64,000 nucleotides of DNA from Diphasiastrum complanatum (lineage: Eukaryota; Streptophyta; Lycopodiopsida; Lycopodiales; Lycopodiaceae), in the NCBI GenBank assembly GCA_029204225.1, contig CM055102.1, forward strand, positions 46,289,820-46,353,819, in the 5' to 3' direction. Below the pieces are notes generated by a model that searched no databases, was not told the DNA's origin, and worked only from the letters and a program-made list of their open reading frames with translations. Made by a program: the position numbers and the translations under genes. Numbering within the stretch: the first letter of the stretch is position 1; the number at the start of each line of letters is the position of its first letter. Positions 49,101-58,920 of the stretch are shown here, in pieces.

Positions 49101-49289
49101 GCCGCTCCTGCGCTGCAGTGCTTCCTCCAGGTAGCCCAGCATGAAGGCAGGGATTAAACCTCTCATTCCACCTCCATCAATTGACAGAATGCACACCTTG
49201 TCTCTGTCTGCGTTCCCACTCTGGTTGCTCTCTCCAACCTGCTGCAGAATCTGGGCTGTGCTTGCATAAACACCATTTAGCTTTTCCAT
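46191..49289 (-). CDS. Patatin-like phospholipase (lipid acyl hydrolase), 2 exons
   Basis: Exon 1 is 49289-48324 (322 codons) and exon 2 is 46457-46191; the intron (CAG|GTAGGA ... GGGCAG|GTGG) is phase 0, giving 410 residues, usual for plant patatin-like proteins. Patatins hydrolyse acyl groups from phospho- and galactolipids with a Ser-Asp dyad (family knowledge). Seen here: oxyanion loop DGGGMRG (38-44), nucleophile elbow GTSVG with Ser80, and the D-G-G motif with Asp228. The C-terminal exon (FLPFGGKK, LTNRERLEWFAEQLI) matches the family tail. No signal peptide is evident, so a cytosolic enzyme is likely. Start: the ATG of MEKLNGVYA; upstream in-frame codons lack another ATG. All catalytic residues are kept, so it looks functional. 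The 1.87-kb intron contains no recognised element. Confidence 0.93.
46458..48323 (-). other. Intron of the patatin-like gene
   Basis: 1,866 bp. An opposite-strand frame at 47874-48149 encodes an acidic peptide (KSFEEDDDDDSSQN, EDKDH), but it is short and unlike known proteins. No transposon protein is seen. Confidence 0.6.
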
Positions 49290-50560
49290 CTGACTTAGAT
49301 TACAATTTTGCAAATCTGATGAAAAAATTCAGTCTTGCAGCCTTTCCTTGCAAACTGTAATAATCAGCTGAATGCTTGATCTGAAATTTCAAATAGCAGC
49401 TTTGGTGTAGAAAGATCTTGCCTAATCTGTGCTGCAAAACAGAGCACGCTGAAGGATAGAACTCAATTAGCTGGACCTTCTGTTAAATCTAGGGAGGAAG
49501 AAGACAGATATTATGCTTGGTGATTATATGGTGGTGATGCTTGAAACATTTGCCCTACTGGGAGATGCTGAGAAGGAGAGGAAGAAAGAACTAAGAAGGA
49601 TTACTTTTCTTTGCAACAGAGTGGATAAAGTAGATTCTCCAATACAAAGGCATTGTTTTTTACCCAAAATCAAGTATTGAAATCATGCACAGAAAAGTCT
49701 TTCCTTTTTTTCTTATTTATGTTTTCTTGGGTGGTGATGAATGTAGTCCAGCAGCCAGCTCCATACCTCGAGGAGTTCCAAGAAAAAGTCTTTGGAGAGG
49801 GGGGGGAAGAAAAAGTCTTTTGAGAGGGGGAGAGAGAGTGTGTACAGAATAATGGAGAAACTGTGATCCATTTCAAGACCCTAAAATGTGGTCAAAAGAT
49901 TTCTGAATGTTCTTCATCTCTATTTGTTCAATGGAGAGAGAATGCATAAATTAATGGAGAAAATGAGATGCATTCAAAACCCTTTAAAATGTGGTGGAAA
50001 GATCTCAATAAACACTATTGAGACATAGTGGACTGGAGTAGGACCCAATTGCACCAGAAGCAAACATTGAAAGAGATCAAGCTGTCCATAAACAAATCAA
50101 GTTTGTCTATCTTGATATTAGAAAGGTATTGTCAAAAACTTCTTTGAATAAAATATGTGATTTACTAAGATCGAATGCAAGTTAAATTACCTTTTTTCAA
50201 ATCCTAGTAATCTATGAACTGTGACATAATGGTGCGTTTACTCCTCTTATCTCAAGGATTGAGCTCGGATTCAAAACGTGTGCATGAGTAGAGATATGAC
50301 ACCAATAAAAAAAAAAAATGATATTATTGTGCATGCAATTAGATAGTCTTTATTTGATCATTATTGTTGATTATGATGTTGGTGTGCAAGAATAAAAAAC
50401 ATAAACTGAAATGATCAATTGAAGGGTGCCACACTGTCATGGCTTCATTGGCCACAACACAGATAGAGGGAGAAGAACTAGTTAGGAGGAAACCCGTATA
50501 CCCAAGAGAGGCTCAATGAACATTCTCGATGTTTTCACTTAGACGGAGCAGTTTCTATAT
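49290..50560 (-). promoter_or_regulatory. Upstream region of the patatin-like gene
   Basis: On the gene strand, pyrimidine-rich segments (complement of 49795-49845, with CCCCCC and CTCTCTC runs) lie about 500 bp upstream of the ATG, as often seen in plant leaders. No TATA box was pinned down. 49900-50560 shows no gene. Confidence 0.35.
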
Positions 50561-50570
50561 GTTTTTTTTA

Positions 50571-50811
50571 CTAATTCACCACCACTTTTATGTAGGCTGC
50601 AAGGCGATGGATGGGCGCCATTTTTTGCAAGTCGTAGGGGCAATGGAGGGGCGCCATTGGCAGTCCATAAAGCCTAAATAATCTTTCCACAAAGATTTGG
50701 GCTAAATACAAAGCCTTAGTAGTTGACTTGACTGATATAAAAGTAGCCAACTTTGTCAACCTATCCACCACAACCCAAATAGAATCATTTTGGAATTTGG
50801 TCTTTGGAAGT
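50571..50811 (-). pseudogene. Gypsy integrase core fragment (minus strand)
   Basis: Reads LPKTKFQNDSIWVV, then VDRLTKLATFISVKSTTKAL and YLAQIFVERLFRLYGLP, which is the integrase core between the first catalytic Asp region and the second. It is cut at 50811 exactly where CACTACAAC begins, and ends near 50640 on the other side. Confidence 0.82.
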
Positions 50812-51007
50812 CACTACAACACCCATCGCGATTTGCGATGTGAATCGCGAGCTTATTTTTTCTTAATTCGTCGCACAGATGTCAAAAAAACACGTCACAA
50901 TGAAATTGTCGGATTCCGACATCTTCAGAACACGTCAGAATTCGACAAGTACAAAATGTCGACCTCCCGGCGCCTCAATCGATCTGTCGAATGCCGGGAG
51001 CCACGTA

Positions 51008-51255
51008 GACGTCAGATTTTGACATCCCACGTGGACGTCAGAATCTGACGTCCCATGTCGCATTTCGACGTCCGCGTCCAACGTGGCTGATCCGACATGG
51101 ACGTTAGATTCTGACGTCCAATCAGCACGTCGAAATCTGATGTCTGTTTCAGAAAAAATTCTAGAGAACTGTCCAAAAATGTCCGACGTCCATCCGACGT
51201 GTTCGTTTGACGTCCATCCGATGTATAATGGGACGTCGGATTTCGACGTCCAATA
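51008..51255. repeat. Dense GACGTC array
   Basis: Nine exact GACGTC hexamers in 250 bases, along with GACGTT, GATGTC, CACGTC and GACATC variants, usually preceded by TCTG, TTC or CATCC. GACGTC carries the ACGT core recognised by plant bZIP factors. Frames translated across it are Asp/Val/Ser-Asp-rich repeats, not genes. Confidence 0.9.
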
Positions 51256-51759
51256 TGGATGTCGGATTTTGACGTTGTTAACAAAACATCCTAAAAAAAT
51301 GTCTGATGGGTTGGATATCCGACATATGCCGGACATGTTTTTGTGTCGGAATCTGACATCTCAGATTACGTATAAAAAATAAAAAATGTGTAAAAAACAG
51401 CATGCCCATTTTTTTTGGTCTATTCTTGGAGAGGTTCTAGTCTTGGATTGCTTTTGAGACAATATTATTGGATTGCATTCGACATTTGGATATGAATTGT
51501 AATATCTTATTGTATTACTTTTTGAAAATACGACATTGCACAAAGTTTTGCAATTCCTAGTTAGTTAAGACATTGCACATCTTGGAATAGGACATTGTTG
51601 CTCATATTTCGGAATCCAACATACAAAACCAATAACAATATTGTGATCAATTGCAATAATATATATATTGAAAGTGTATATCAATGTATCACAAAATTGT
51701 CGCTTTCGCAGTCTCTCTAACTTACAATAGACAGATTAAAATTATATTAAAAATCTAAT

Positions 51760-52028
51760 CTACTCATCGTCGTCTTGACGTCCGCTCTGTATGAAAACAA
51801 GCAAACAAGACACATTACTATTTAATGCTTGATCATACTAATGGTTAAGAGTGAACATTACGCGTTTTACATTAATAATATACGAAGAATATAAACTTTA
51901 AATCTTTCAAAGAAACTTACATGTGGAGGATTACCCTCACTCTTCAGTTTATCGACTAATGCCTCATATGATTTCCTGAAGGCAAAGTCGTACTCTTCCT
52001 TGGTTGTTAGACGTCCATAGTCTGCCAA
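51760..52028 (-). CDS. Last two exons of an unrecognised gene, probably transposon-encoded
   Basis: Exon 52028-51921 (acceptor GGATAG, donor CAT|GTAAGT) encodes LADYGRLTTKEEYDFAFRKS followed by YEALVDKLKSEGNPPH. After an intron with acceptor CATACAG, exon 51786-51760 adds SGRQDDDE and a TAG stop; the phases agree. The charged helix-rich end resembles the C-terminal part of plant transposon accessory proteins, but that is impression only. Upstream exons would lie above 52029, where no clear exon was found before the copia LTR at 52481. The gene end lies about 950 bp from the CACTACAAC terminus, which fits a gene inside that element. Confidence 0.45.
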
Positions 52029-52480
52029 CTATCCATTCAATTTAAGTTGGAATTAGTTTAGGGCTAAGTTGGAGCAACTAGTCATAATTGACACGTTCAT
52101 AATATATAATTGTGGACAATTGGAAAAGTGGATTTCAAGGTATGACAAAGCCAAAAAGGAAAGAAACATAACATTGAAATGAAGAAAAAATATCAACTAA
52201 AGAAGAAGGAGAGCATTGGAGAATGACGACCTTTTCAAACACTTGAAACTTAACACTATCTATTCAAACACTTATCTTTCCTCTCTTCACTTTCTTTCAC
52301 AAAAACAAACAACACAAACTTTATCTTTCAAACAAAACACAAAACAAAAACTTCAAAAGCTTTCAATATCTTCAAGCACCAACCTCAAAGCATCAAAAGC
52401 ATGAACTGATCTTCAAGAATCACAATAATCGCTCCAAAGACGTCTCATCGCTCCAACCTGCACAAAACAAAGTGAGAAAG

Positions 52481-53132
52481 TGTTGCGAAAATTTGACTTT
52501 TCATTTCTGTTTTGTTTTTCTAGGAACCTAAGCAAGCGACTACAGATCACAGATCATGACGGAAACAATCGAGAAGATGACCGAACGATGAGGTGGAAAA
52601 GAGAACAACTGTATTTTCTATTTTACTTTTCGAGTGAGTTGTTTAGTGTCTCGCTCGTTGGCGGCCTGACGCTCACCTCAACCGCTATGTTCTGCTTGTT
52701 GGCAGACTTTTGTGCACAACTCTCTCCTCTATCTATTCTTTTCATTCTCTATCGTCCCCTACATCGTCACTCTTTCGTGTTGATCAAAAATGCATATTTA
52801 TCTCCACTGTGTGGAGTTTACAAGATAGTTTATCAGAGAATTACAAGACAAGATAATGCTAATCAACTAATTAGTTATTCTCCGTTATCACTGTCCCTTT
52901 TGAGTTGAGCGTGAAGTACAATACACCATGCTCATCGAGCTGCCAGTTGGCAATGCGAATTGTCCTCTTTCGTTTCATGTCTTCTTCTAGTCTGTTTCGT
53001 CATCAAGTCATCAGTCCGAATCTCGAATAGTTTTCTTTCAATCTTCGGGGTATGTTCGTCCTTCGTTTCGTTTTGTTTCGTTTCGCTTCGTCAGCTTTGC
53101 GACAAAGTTGTGGGAGTTCACAATTTCTGACA
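52481..53132 (-). mobile_element. Copia 3' LTR (minus strand), same family as the solo LTR at 8426
   Basis: On the minus strand it starts TGTCAGAAATTGTGAACTCC at 53132 and ends TTTTCGCAACA at 52481, 652 bp. The polypurine tract AAGAGGGAG (53133-53141) lies directly in front. It matches the 747-bp solo LTR at 8426-9172 at both ends. Confidence 0.85.
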
Positions 53133-53975
53133 CTCCCTCTTGAACTTTGCAACTTTGTATATTTATCCCAATTGCTTTCCTTTGTCTTGCAAAAAGTGGT
53201 TTGTCGAGCGACTTCGTGAGCAAATCTGCAATCATGTCTTTAGATTTTATGTACTAAACCTTGAGCTCTCCTTTTGAGATCAAGTCTCGAATATGATGGT
53301 ACTTCAGAGGTATATGTTTTGTCTTTGAATGGAAAACATGATTCTGCGATAGATACATGGCACTTTGAGAATCCATCATCATCATGCATAGTTCTCTTTG
53401 TGGTATGCCTACTGCTTCCAACATCATTTGCAACCATACTACCTCATTTGCCATCTTTGAAACTGTGACATATTCAGCTTCGCATGAGGATTGAGCCACC
53501 AAGGTTTGCTTCGTGCATGTCCAGCTGATTGCTGTTCCGCACGCAATCGAACATCCTCTTGTCACGGACTTGTTGTCATCTTTGCAGTTCGCCCAACTTG
53601 CATCACTGTAGTGTTGCAACTCGAATACTTTGCCTTCTTCTGCTTTGTAGGTTAATCCAGTACCCTTTAGATATTGCAGAATTCATTTTGCCATTTGCCA
53701 ATGTGCCATGCCAGAATTTGAAGAGAATTGGCTTAAAGCATAGATAGAGAAGACCAAATCAGGTCTGGTACAAAGTGTGAGGTACATCAGACTACCGATC
53801 AGGTTTTGGTAGGGTATACTTTTCATTTTCTGTCTCTCCTCATCTGTATTTGGGAAATCTTGCTCCAGCTATCATTGGTGTGGCCTTTTCTTTGTAGTCC
53901 ATCATTAGTACTGCTTCAGTACTTTCCAAGCATATTTTGACTGACTCAGATGCATTTCTCTTCTGATTTGATTTC
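53133..53975 (-). pseudogene. Copia RT end and RNase H (minus strand)
   Basis: In coding order: MHLSQSKYAWKVLKQY (about 53960), then RT C-terminal pieces (YLTLCTRPDLVFSIYALSQF-like, in shifted frames), RNase H (HYSDASWANCKDDNKSVTRG, VAQSSCEAEYVTVSKMANEV, MDSQSAMYLSQN, FHSKTKHIPLKYHHIRD) and MIADLLTKSLDKPLFARQR, ending at the polypurine tract. It starts abruptly where the methylase-like gene ends, so the rest of the copia element is missing. Confidence 0.85.
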
Positions 53976-53989
53976 TTCAGTTACATTTT

Positions 53990-56900
53990 TTTCAATCACA
54001 ATAAAATTAGAATCCAATCTGCAGAATAAAAAAACATTTCAATTGATTTATTTACAAGTTGTTGTGGCTTTTGATATGGACAAGCCATAGAACCAGTCAT
54101 TGAATTTTTAAGCTTTTTTGTCACTGTAAAAAAATCAAAATGATTGCCAAAATCGGTGTTCCCTACAGTGTTGTAGTGCAACGTGGATCTCTTTTCATCG
54201 ATGGAGAAGTAATCGATGCTGAGATATTCGATCTCATTAGAGAGATGCACACCACCATAATTGCGCACATTTGGTTTGTAACTACAAACATCAAAAGCAA
54301 AAAGTCCAAAAACATTCTCTATCCCTGCATTGTAGACTTCTAGTAGGGCCTTGTGAACACCTACTCGTTGAGTGAAATATCACTAAGCAGTACTGTCCTC
54401 CAGGAAACCAGCAATGACTTCTTTTACTTCAGTGTACTTAAATGGATGATCATCATTCAATGAGCCTGCAAGTTTAAACCCGTACGGAATATCCGCGACA
54501 CAGATAGTGTAAGGTCTTCTTTTTAAAAACTTGGTTATCTCTCTTGCATCACCTTGTTGTATTGTATAAAAACAAGGAGGATCATCAACAGACTTGGGAA
54601 TAAATGTTTCTTTGGAATCATCATCAACATTTGAGTCTCCAGTCTGTGTGAAAGTACTGTACTTTAGGACCATAAATGGATCTACAAAAGATCCACAAGA
54701 GTGATTGGATTCTTGCTTAACAATCTATAAAAAAACTAGACACAAAAAAGTTGATCTACTTTGGCAATTTGACAAACAACAAGCATTAACAATCAAAAGC
54801 ATTGATCAACATTGAGATCCGAGCCCACACACGTGTACTACAGGCTGTAGTATGGCCTTAAAGCCGAGAAACAAGTAGAAATTGATTTGGTTGCATTTGG
54901 ATCACAAAAACTCAATGTACATAGTGAACTAGCTTGAGATTGCCAATGAGCTCCAAAAATATTCTATCTTCTCACAATGGGAGCTTGGAATACATAGCAA
55001 ATTCGACTTCCTTCTTGAAGTTAGGTGGATTTTCAGCATGTAATAAGGAAGTTAACTCACTCTTCTTGCCCTAAAATGAAACCCTAGCCTAGATCCTAGA
55101 GTTATGCTTGGTAGATAGCTAGTTGGTCAAATTTTCACCTTAAACATAGGTGTAGGTCCTATAAAGTAGGGATGACCACCAAATAGACATGACCAACTCT
55201 CTTGACTTGACCTAACCTACATTAGGAGTGGGTTGCCATGTGGCATTTTGGCCATACATGTGTGGAACCCAATTATGTACAAAATTTACACTATTCTTCA
55301 TAGTTTTTGATCAAGCTAGATTTGCCAATTTTTGGCAATTCTTCACAGTCTGTTGCGATTCTTTGTGTTTTTTCTCGGCCTTGGCTTTCTGAAAGTGGGT
55401 TCTAAACTATTCTGGAAGCTGCCCACTCTATTTATCTTCAGAACTCTGTGAAAAATAGAAGTACACTTATGCTAAGCATGGCATTCAAATGTTAAGTTTG
55501 TTACTAATGACGAGAACTTATGCTAAGCGTGAATGTTGATCTGAAAGACAATAATATAAAAGAAAATAAATGACGATAGAAATACACTTATGCTAAGCAT
55601 GGATTATAATCTTTAAACCAATTATCTACAAGAGAAGTTAAGATATTAGAAATACACTTATGCTAAGCATGGGTCTCTCAAATGCTAAACTTGTACTTAA
55701 AAGTTGAATGATGATGTCAAAAATAACAATTTAAGAAATAGTTAAGAACAAACACCCATGCTTAGCATAACCACTGTTTGCAAATTGGTAATTTAAAATT
55801 AAAATTTGTAAGAGAGTTTTACCATATTCCTGAATAAAATAAGGAATCTCTAGAGCTCTTCATCTTTGAGCTGTCTGGGTACAGCCTTTGGCATTCCTCC
55901 CAATCCTGGCAGTTGAGGCTCTTTACCGTAGTCTCTTGCACTTTTTTGAAAAGCTTGTGTCTGAGAAAAACTACAATGATTAGATTAAAAATTTTGCACA
56001 TGAGTTAAAAGTAAGAATTTAGAATTAAAAAAATAAAATCACCTTTGAAATTCTTTTTCCATCTCAGCAAGGTTGAGTTGTCCGTCAGCAACTCTCGACA
56101 AGACACTCACCACAACATCCTTTGAGAGGATGCCTTGCATATTTTTCCATTCTGATATCCCCATATCTTGTGGAATCGGGGCAAGAGTGGATTGTGTGGA
56201 TTTTTTTTTTATGGAGGACGACCCTTTTGGGAGTTGTCCTTTTATTTCAAATTTGTCCCACTTGTCGAAAATTTTATCGACAAGGTCCCAAATCTGAAAA
56301 AAAAAAATTTGTTAAAAGATTTATTTTGATTTAAGAACAATGTCAAACAGAAGAACAATGTCACTAATAGGAAATAAAAATTATCTGCCCCTTTCGGAAG
56401 GCCAACTGAAAAAAATTATCATACTTCGTCAATGAGGCTAGATTTTTTTCATCGAAGGGTAGCCCTGTCTCCTGTGCACAAAGGCACTTCAATTGTATGT
56501 TTGTTTTGTCCCCTTCTTTGTGAAGCCTCAGATACACTCGTTGTATAACGGTCATCTTCAATCTATTATCCTGGTCGATATTGTGGTCCCAGGCAAGGAG
56601 CTTGGCTTCCTCAACTGTCAGCTCGACAAATACTATAGCACTAACTTGTCTAAAAGACTGTACGTGAGGATACTCAATAGAGAGCTCCTTTCTGGCTTGC
56701 AAGCTATGAATTTCGCCCAAAACAAAAAAAAAAATTGTAGGTATATCTACACACTGATTATCAAAATTTGCCACTGTCGCGGACAGTTAGCAAGGTCAAC
56801 AAGGACAATAAAGGGAGTAACTATGGCTTGTGTGTGGTCCTTAAATTTTATCTTTAAATTATGTACATGGGATGGATTGGGCTCCCTAACCTCCATGGAC

Positions 56901-57146
56901 CTGTCACCAATGGCTCGGGGCCTGTCACATTGTTCAATATCAAGAATAAAAATTGTGGCTTGGATTTTTTGGTTTCATGAATAACAGCGCACATTTTTGT
57001 TACATCCCTACTGGCCGGCTCAAGATTGATTCTTACCTAGGTAGATTTAAGTCAGAAGCCTAGGGCCGAGGTTTCTTCCTAGAGATAGGATGTGAGCCCT
57101 TGCGAGCCATGGTTTTAAAGCCTCTTGATTTTTGAGGGGAAGACAT
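53990..57146 (-). pseudogene. ParB-like domain / DNA methyltransferase fusion gene, multi-exon, degraded
   Basis: Exons (minus) by splice sites and frame: 57146-57037 (MSSPQKSRGFKTMARKG, donor AG|GTAAGA), 57007-56775, 56703-56385, 56293-56043, 55960-55823 and 54724 to about 54010. Exons 2-3 form a ParB-like domain: CDRPRAIGDRSMEVRE, then LTVEEAKLLAWDHNIDQD and KMTVIQRVYLRLHKE. Exons 4-5 form a linker (GISEWKNMQGILSKD, LNCQDWEECQRLYPD). Exon 6 has a methylase-type motif (YTICVADIPYGFKLAG), then VHKALLEVYNAGIENVFG, LSNEIEYLSIDYFSIDE and KPQQLVNKSIEM. The order (DxPY motif first, KP-x-x-L later) suggests a beta-type amino-methyltransferase. ParB-methylase combinations are known from phages and plasmids; a role in eukaryotic nuclei is unknown to me. 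Lesions: TAG at 57060-57062, a frameshift near 56960, donor GT now AT at 56384-56383, frameshifts around 54350-54390, and loss of the SAM-binding motif at the copia junction. Confidence 0.72.
55466..55770. repeat. CTTATGCTAAGCATG repeats in an intron
   Basis: CTTATGCTAAGCATG or a one-base variant occurs at 55466, 55517, 55587 and 55657, and inverted at 55757-55770. The core ATGCTAAGCAT is palindromic except for its central base. Spacing is 51, 70 and 70 bp. It lies in the 1.1-kb intron between exons 5 and 6 of the ParB-methylase gene. Confidence 0.88.
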
Positions 57147-57829
57147 CTTGAGTTTTCTCCAAAGCGCTTTTTTTTCTCTTTGGAGTTGAAATTAGGCATG
57201 TTCCAGTAGTGGATTCAAGTATTTGGGTCTCTTTTTGATTGGAGAACTATGACATAGTCTACATTGGATAGGATAGAGGAAGAGCTCCATTTTGAATGGT
57301 GACAGTTGATGATCATCGAAGACTTCGGGCAAGTTGAGTGGATTGGCTTGCTCTTTGAGATGTGCTCTTTGAGATGATGTCGATGGAGTTTGATGTCAAG
57401 ATGTCAATGAAGTTGAGTCGATGAAGTCAATGATGTGGACTTTGGTGAAGTCGATCCTGCTTCTGCTTCAAGTCAATATATTGCACAGAGGTTCGACGTA
57501 TGCGAGTAAGGCTACATGTCATTGTAGAGAGAGAGTATATCTACATAGTATACTGGTGCTCAGGAATCAAATTCAGGTGAGTCGGAGTGAAGATTCACTC
57601 CAACATATTAGTCATAATGCAGCCAAAGTAATCCATGTATGTTGAGTATACTATATATGAGTGAATTTGAATATTAGTACATCATCCAAGGCAAAGTAAC
57701 AAATATAGTAATGTCATTAAGCAAAAGAAAACCCACCTTTGGAGTTATTTCGACTTTATGTCATCCTTTAGGCAAGCAAAATCTTAAAAATACTTTTCAA
57801 ACCATGTTGGAAATTATGACCAGAAGTTA
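57147..57829. other. Upstream of the ParB-methylase gene
   Basis: No recognisable gene. Near 57360-57450 the words GATG[AT]GTCGATG[AG]AGTT and AAGTC recur, giving weak internal repetition. This is the likely promoter side of the gene on the minus strand; no promoter element is evident. Confidence 0.35.
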
Positions 57830-58920
57830 GAAATGAAAATATTGAATTTTTAGCAGTAGTAGGGCACAAAGAAAACCTACCATAGGCGCAACCTCCTGCT
57901 CATAATTTTCATCAGCAATAGTAGGGCACAAAGAAGACCTATCATGGGTGCCATCTCCTGCAAATAATGCAACATGCTTTTCTCTTGACAGAGGCTTAGT
58001 CAAGATATCAGCCAACATACTGTCAGTGGACATTAACTTAATTCGACATCTTTATTCTGAACTTTCTCTCCAAGAAAATGAAATTGAACTTCTATGTGTT
58101 TAGTTCTAGAGTGAGTTTGTAGGTTCGGAGATAGAGCAATGTAGCTTTGATTGTCGCAATAGAGTATAGTTGGACTGATTTGGGAGATCATAAGATCCTG
58201 AAGCAATCTTCTGAGCGAGATGATTTCTTTGACTACAGAGGTAGCTGCGACATATTTGGATTATGTGGAGGACAAAGAAATGCATTTCTGCTTTCGATTA
58301 TTCCATTATATGGGTCCTCCTGGAGAAAGCAAAGATAGTCAGATGTGGATTTTCTTGTGTTCACATTTCCAGCCCGATTAGAAGTAAGTAATGTCAAGGC
58401 ATCATTTATATTTTCATTATAACACAAAGCATAGTGCTTAGTGGCTTGAATGTATCTTAGTGCTCTGAGTAGAGCCTTCTAGTGAGGTAGCCCGGGATTT
58501 GACATAAATTGTGACAATGTGCTGACTGTAAATGCTAGATCAGGTTGAGTGTAGACCATGGCATACATGATTGATCCAACTATCGATTGATAGGCATATT
58601 TGCACATCTCTTTCTTCTCTGCATCAGTTGTCAGACACATATTGGCCTTGAAGGACGTAACCTTCAGGTTGATAGATGTAGATGTCTTCTTGTATATATC
58701 CATTCCAAAAGGCTACCTGAACATCCATCTGGTAAACTTTCAGATCTTCGACGGTTGCGAAAGCAAATAAAGATCAAATTGACTGAAGTTTTACGACTGG
58801 ACTGTACATCTCAATGTAGTCAATTCCATAGGTTTGTTTGCATCCTTAAAGACTAGTCGAGCTTTCCATTTGGCTATCGACCCATCTAGATTGAGCTTCA
58901 ACTTGAATATCATGTAGGAA
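57830..58920 (-). pseudogene. Copia RT-RNase H remnant (minus strand)
   Basis: In coding order: RT start (LNLDGSIAKWKARLVFK, QMDVQVAFWNGYI with frame changes, 58920-58690), then TSTSINLKVTSFKANMCLTT and YAYQSIVGSIMYAMVYTQPD, LAFTVSTLSQFMSNPGLPH (58703-58479), RYIQATKHYALCYNE, and the pol end ADILTKPLSREKHVALF (about 58020-57940). The central RT, with the YVDD motif, is deleted between DIYKK and STSINLK, and RNase H is frameshifted. Confidence 0.82.

Larger units (their letters stand above)
50812..52480. mobile_element. Putative CACTA (En/Spm-like) element end with subterminal GACGTC array
   Basis: CACTACAACACCCATCGCGA starts at 50812 and interrupts a gypsy integrase frame. CACTA elements begin with CACTA, make 3-bp duplications (the candidate here is AGT, 50809-50811) and have subterminal arrays of short repeats in both orientations that bind the element's own protein. 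From about 50905 to 51290 the sequence is packed with GACGTC and close variants (nine exact copies between 51008 and 51255) plus an 8-bp inverted repeat CTCCCGGC/GCCGGGAG (50964-50971, 50993-51000). A spliced gene end lies next to it (51760-52028). The opposite terminus was not found and copia sequence starts at 52481, so the element is probably incomplete here. Confidence 0.5.

Noticed and set aside
50728-51382. Several overlapping frames on both strands rich in Asp, Ser and Arg
   Set aside because: They are products of the GACGTC array; no frame shows conserved domains or splice context.
54168-54178. GTTGTAGTG as the missing right end of the CACTA-like element
   Set aside because: It lies in the methylase coding segment (LHYNTV codons), the flank is CAA rather than AGT, and similarity stops after 11 bases.
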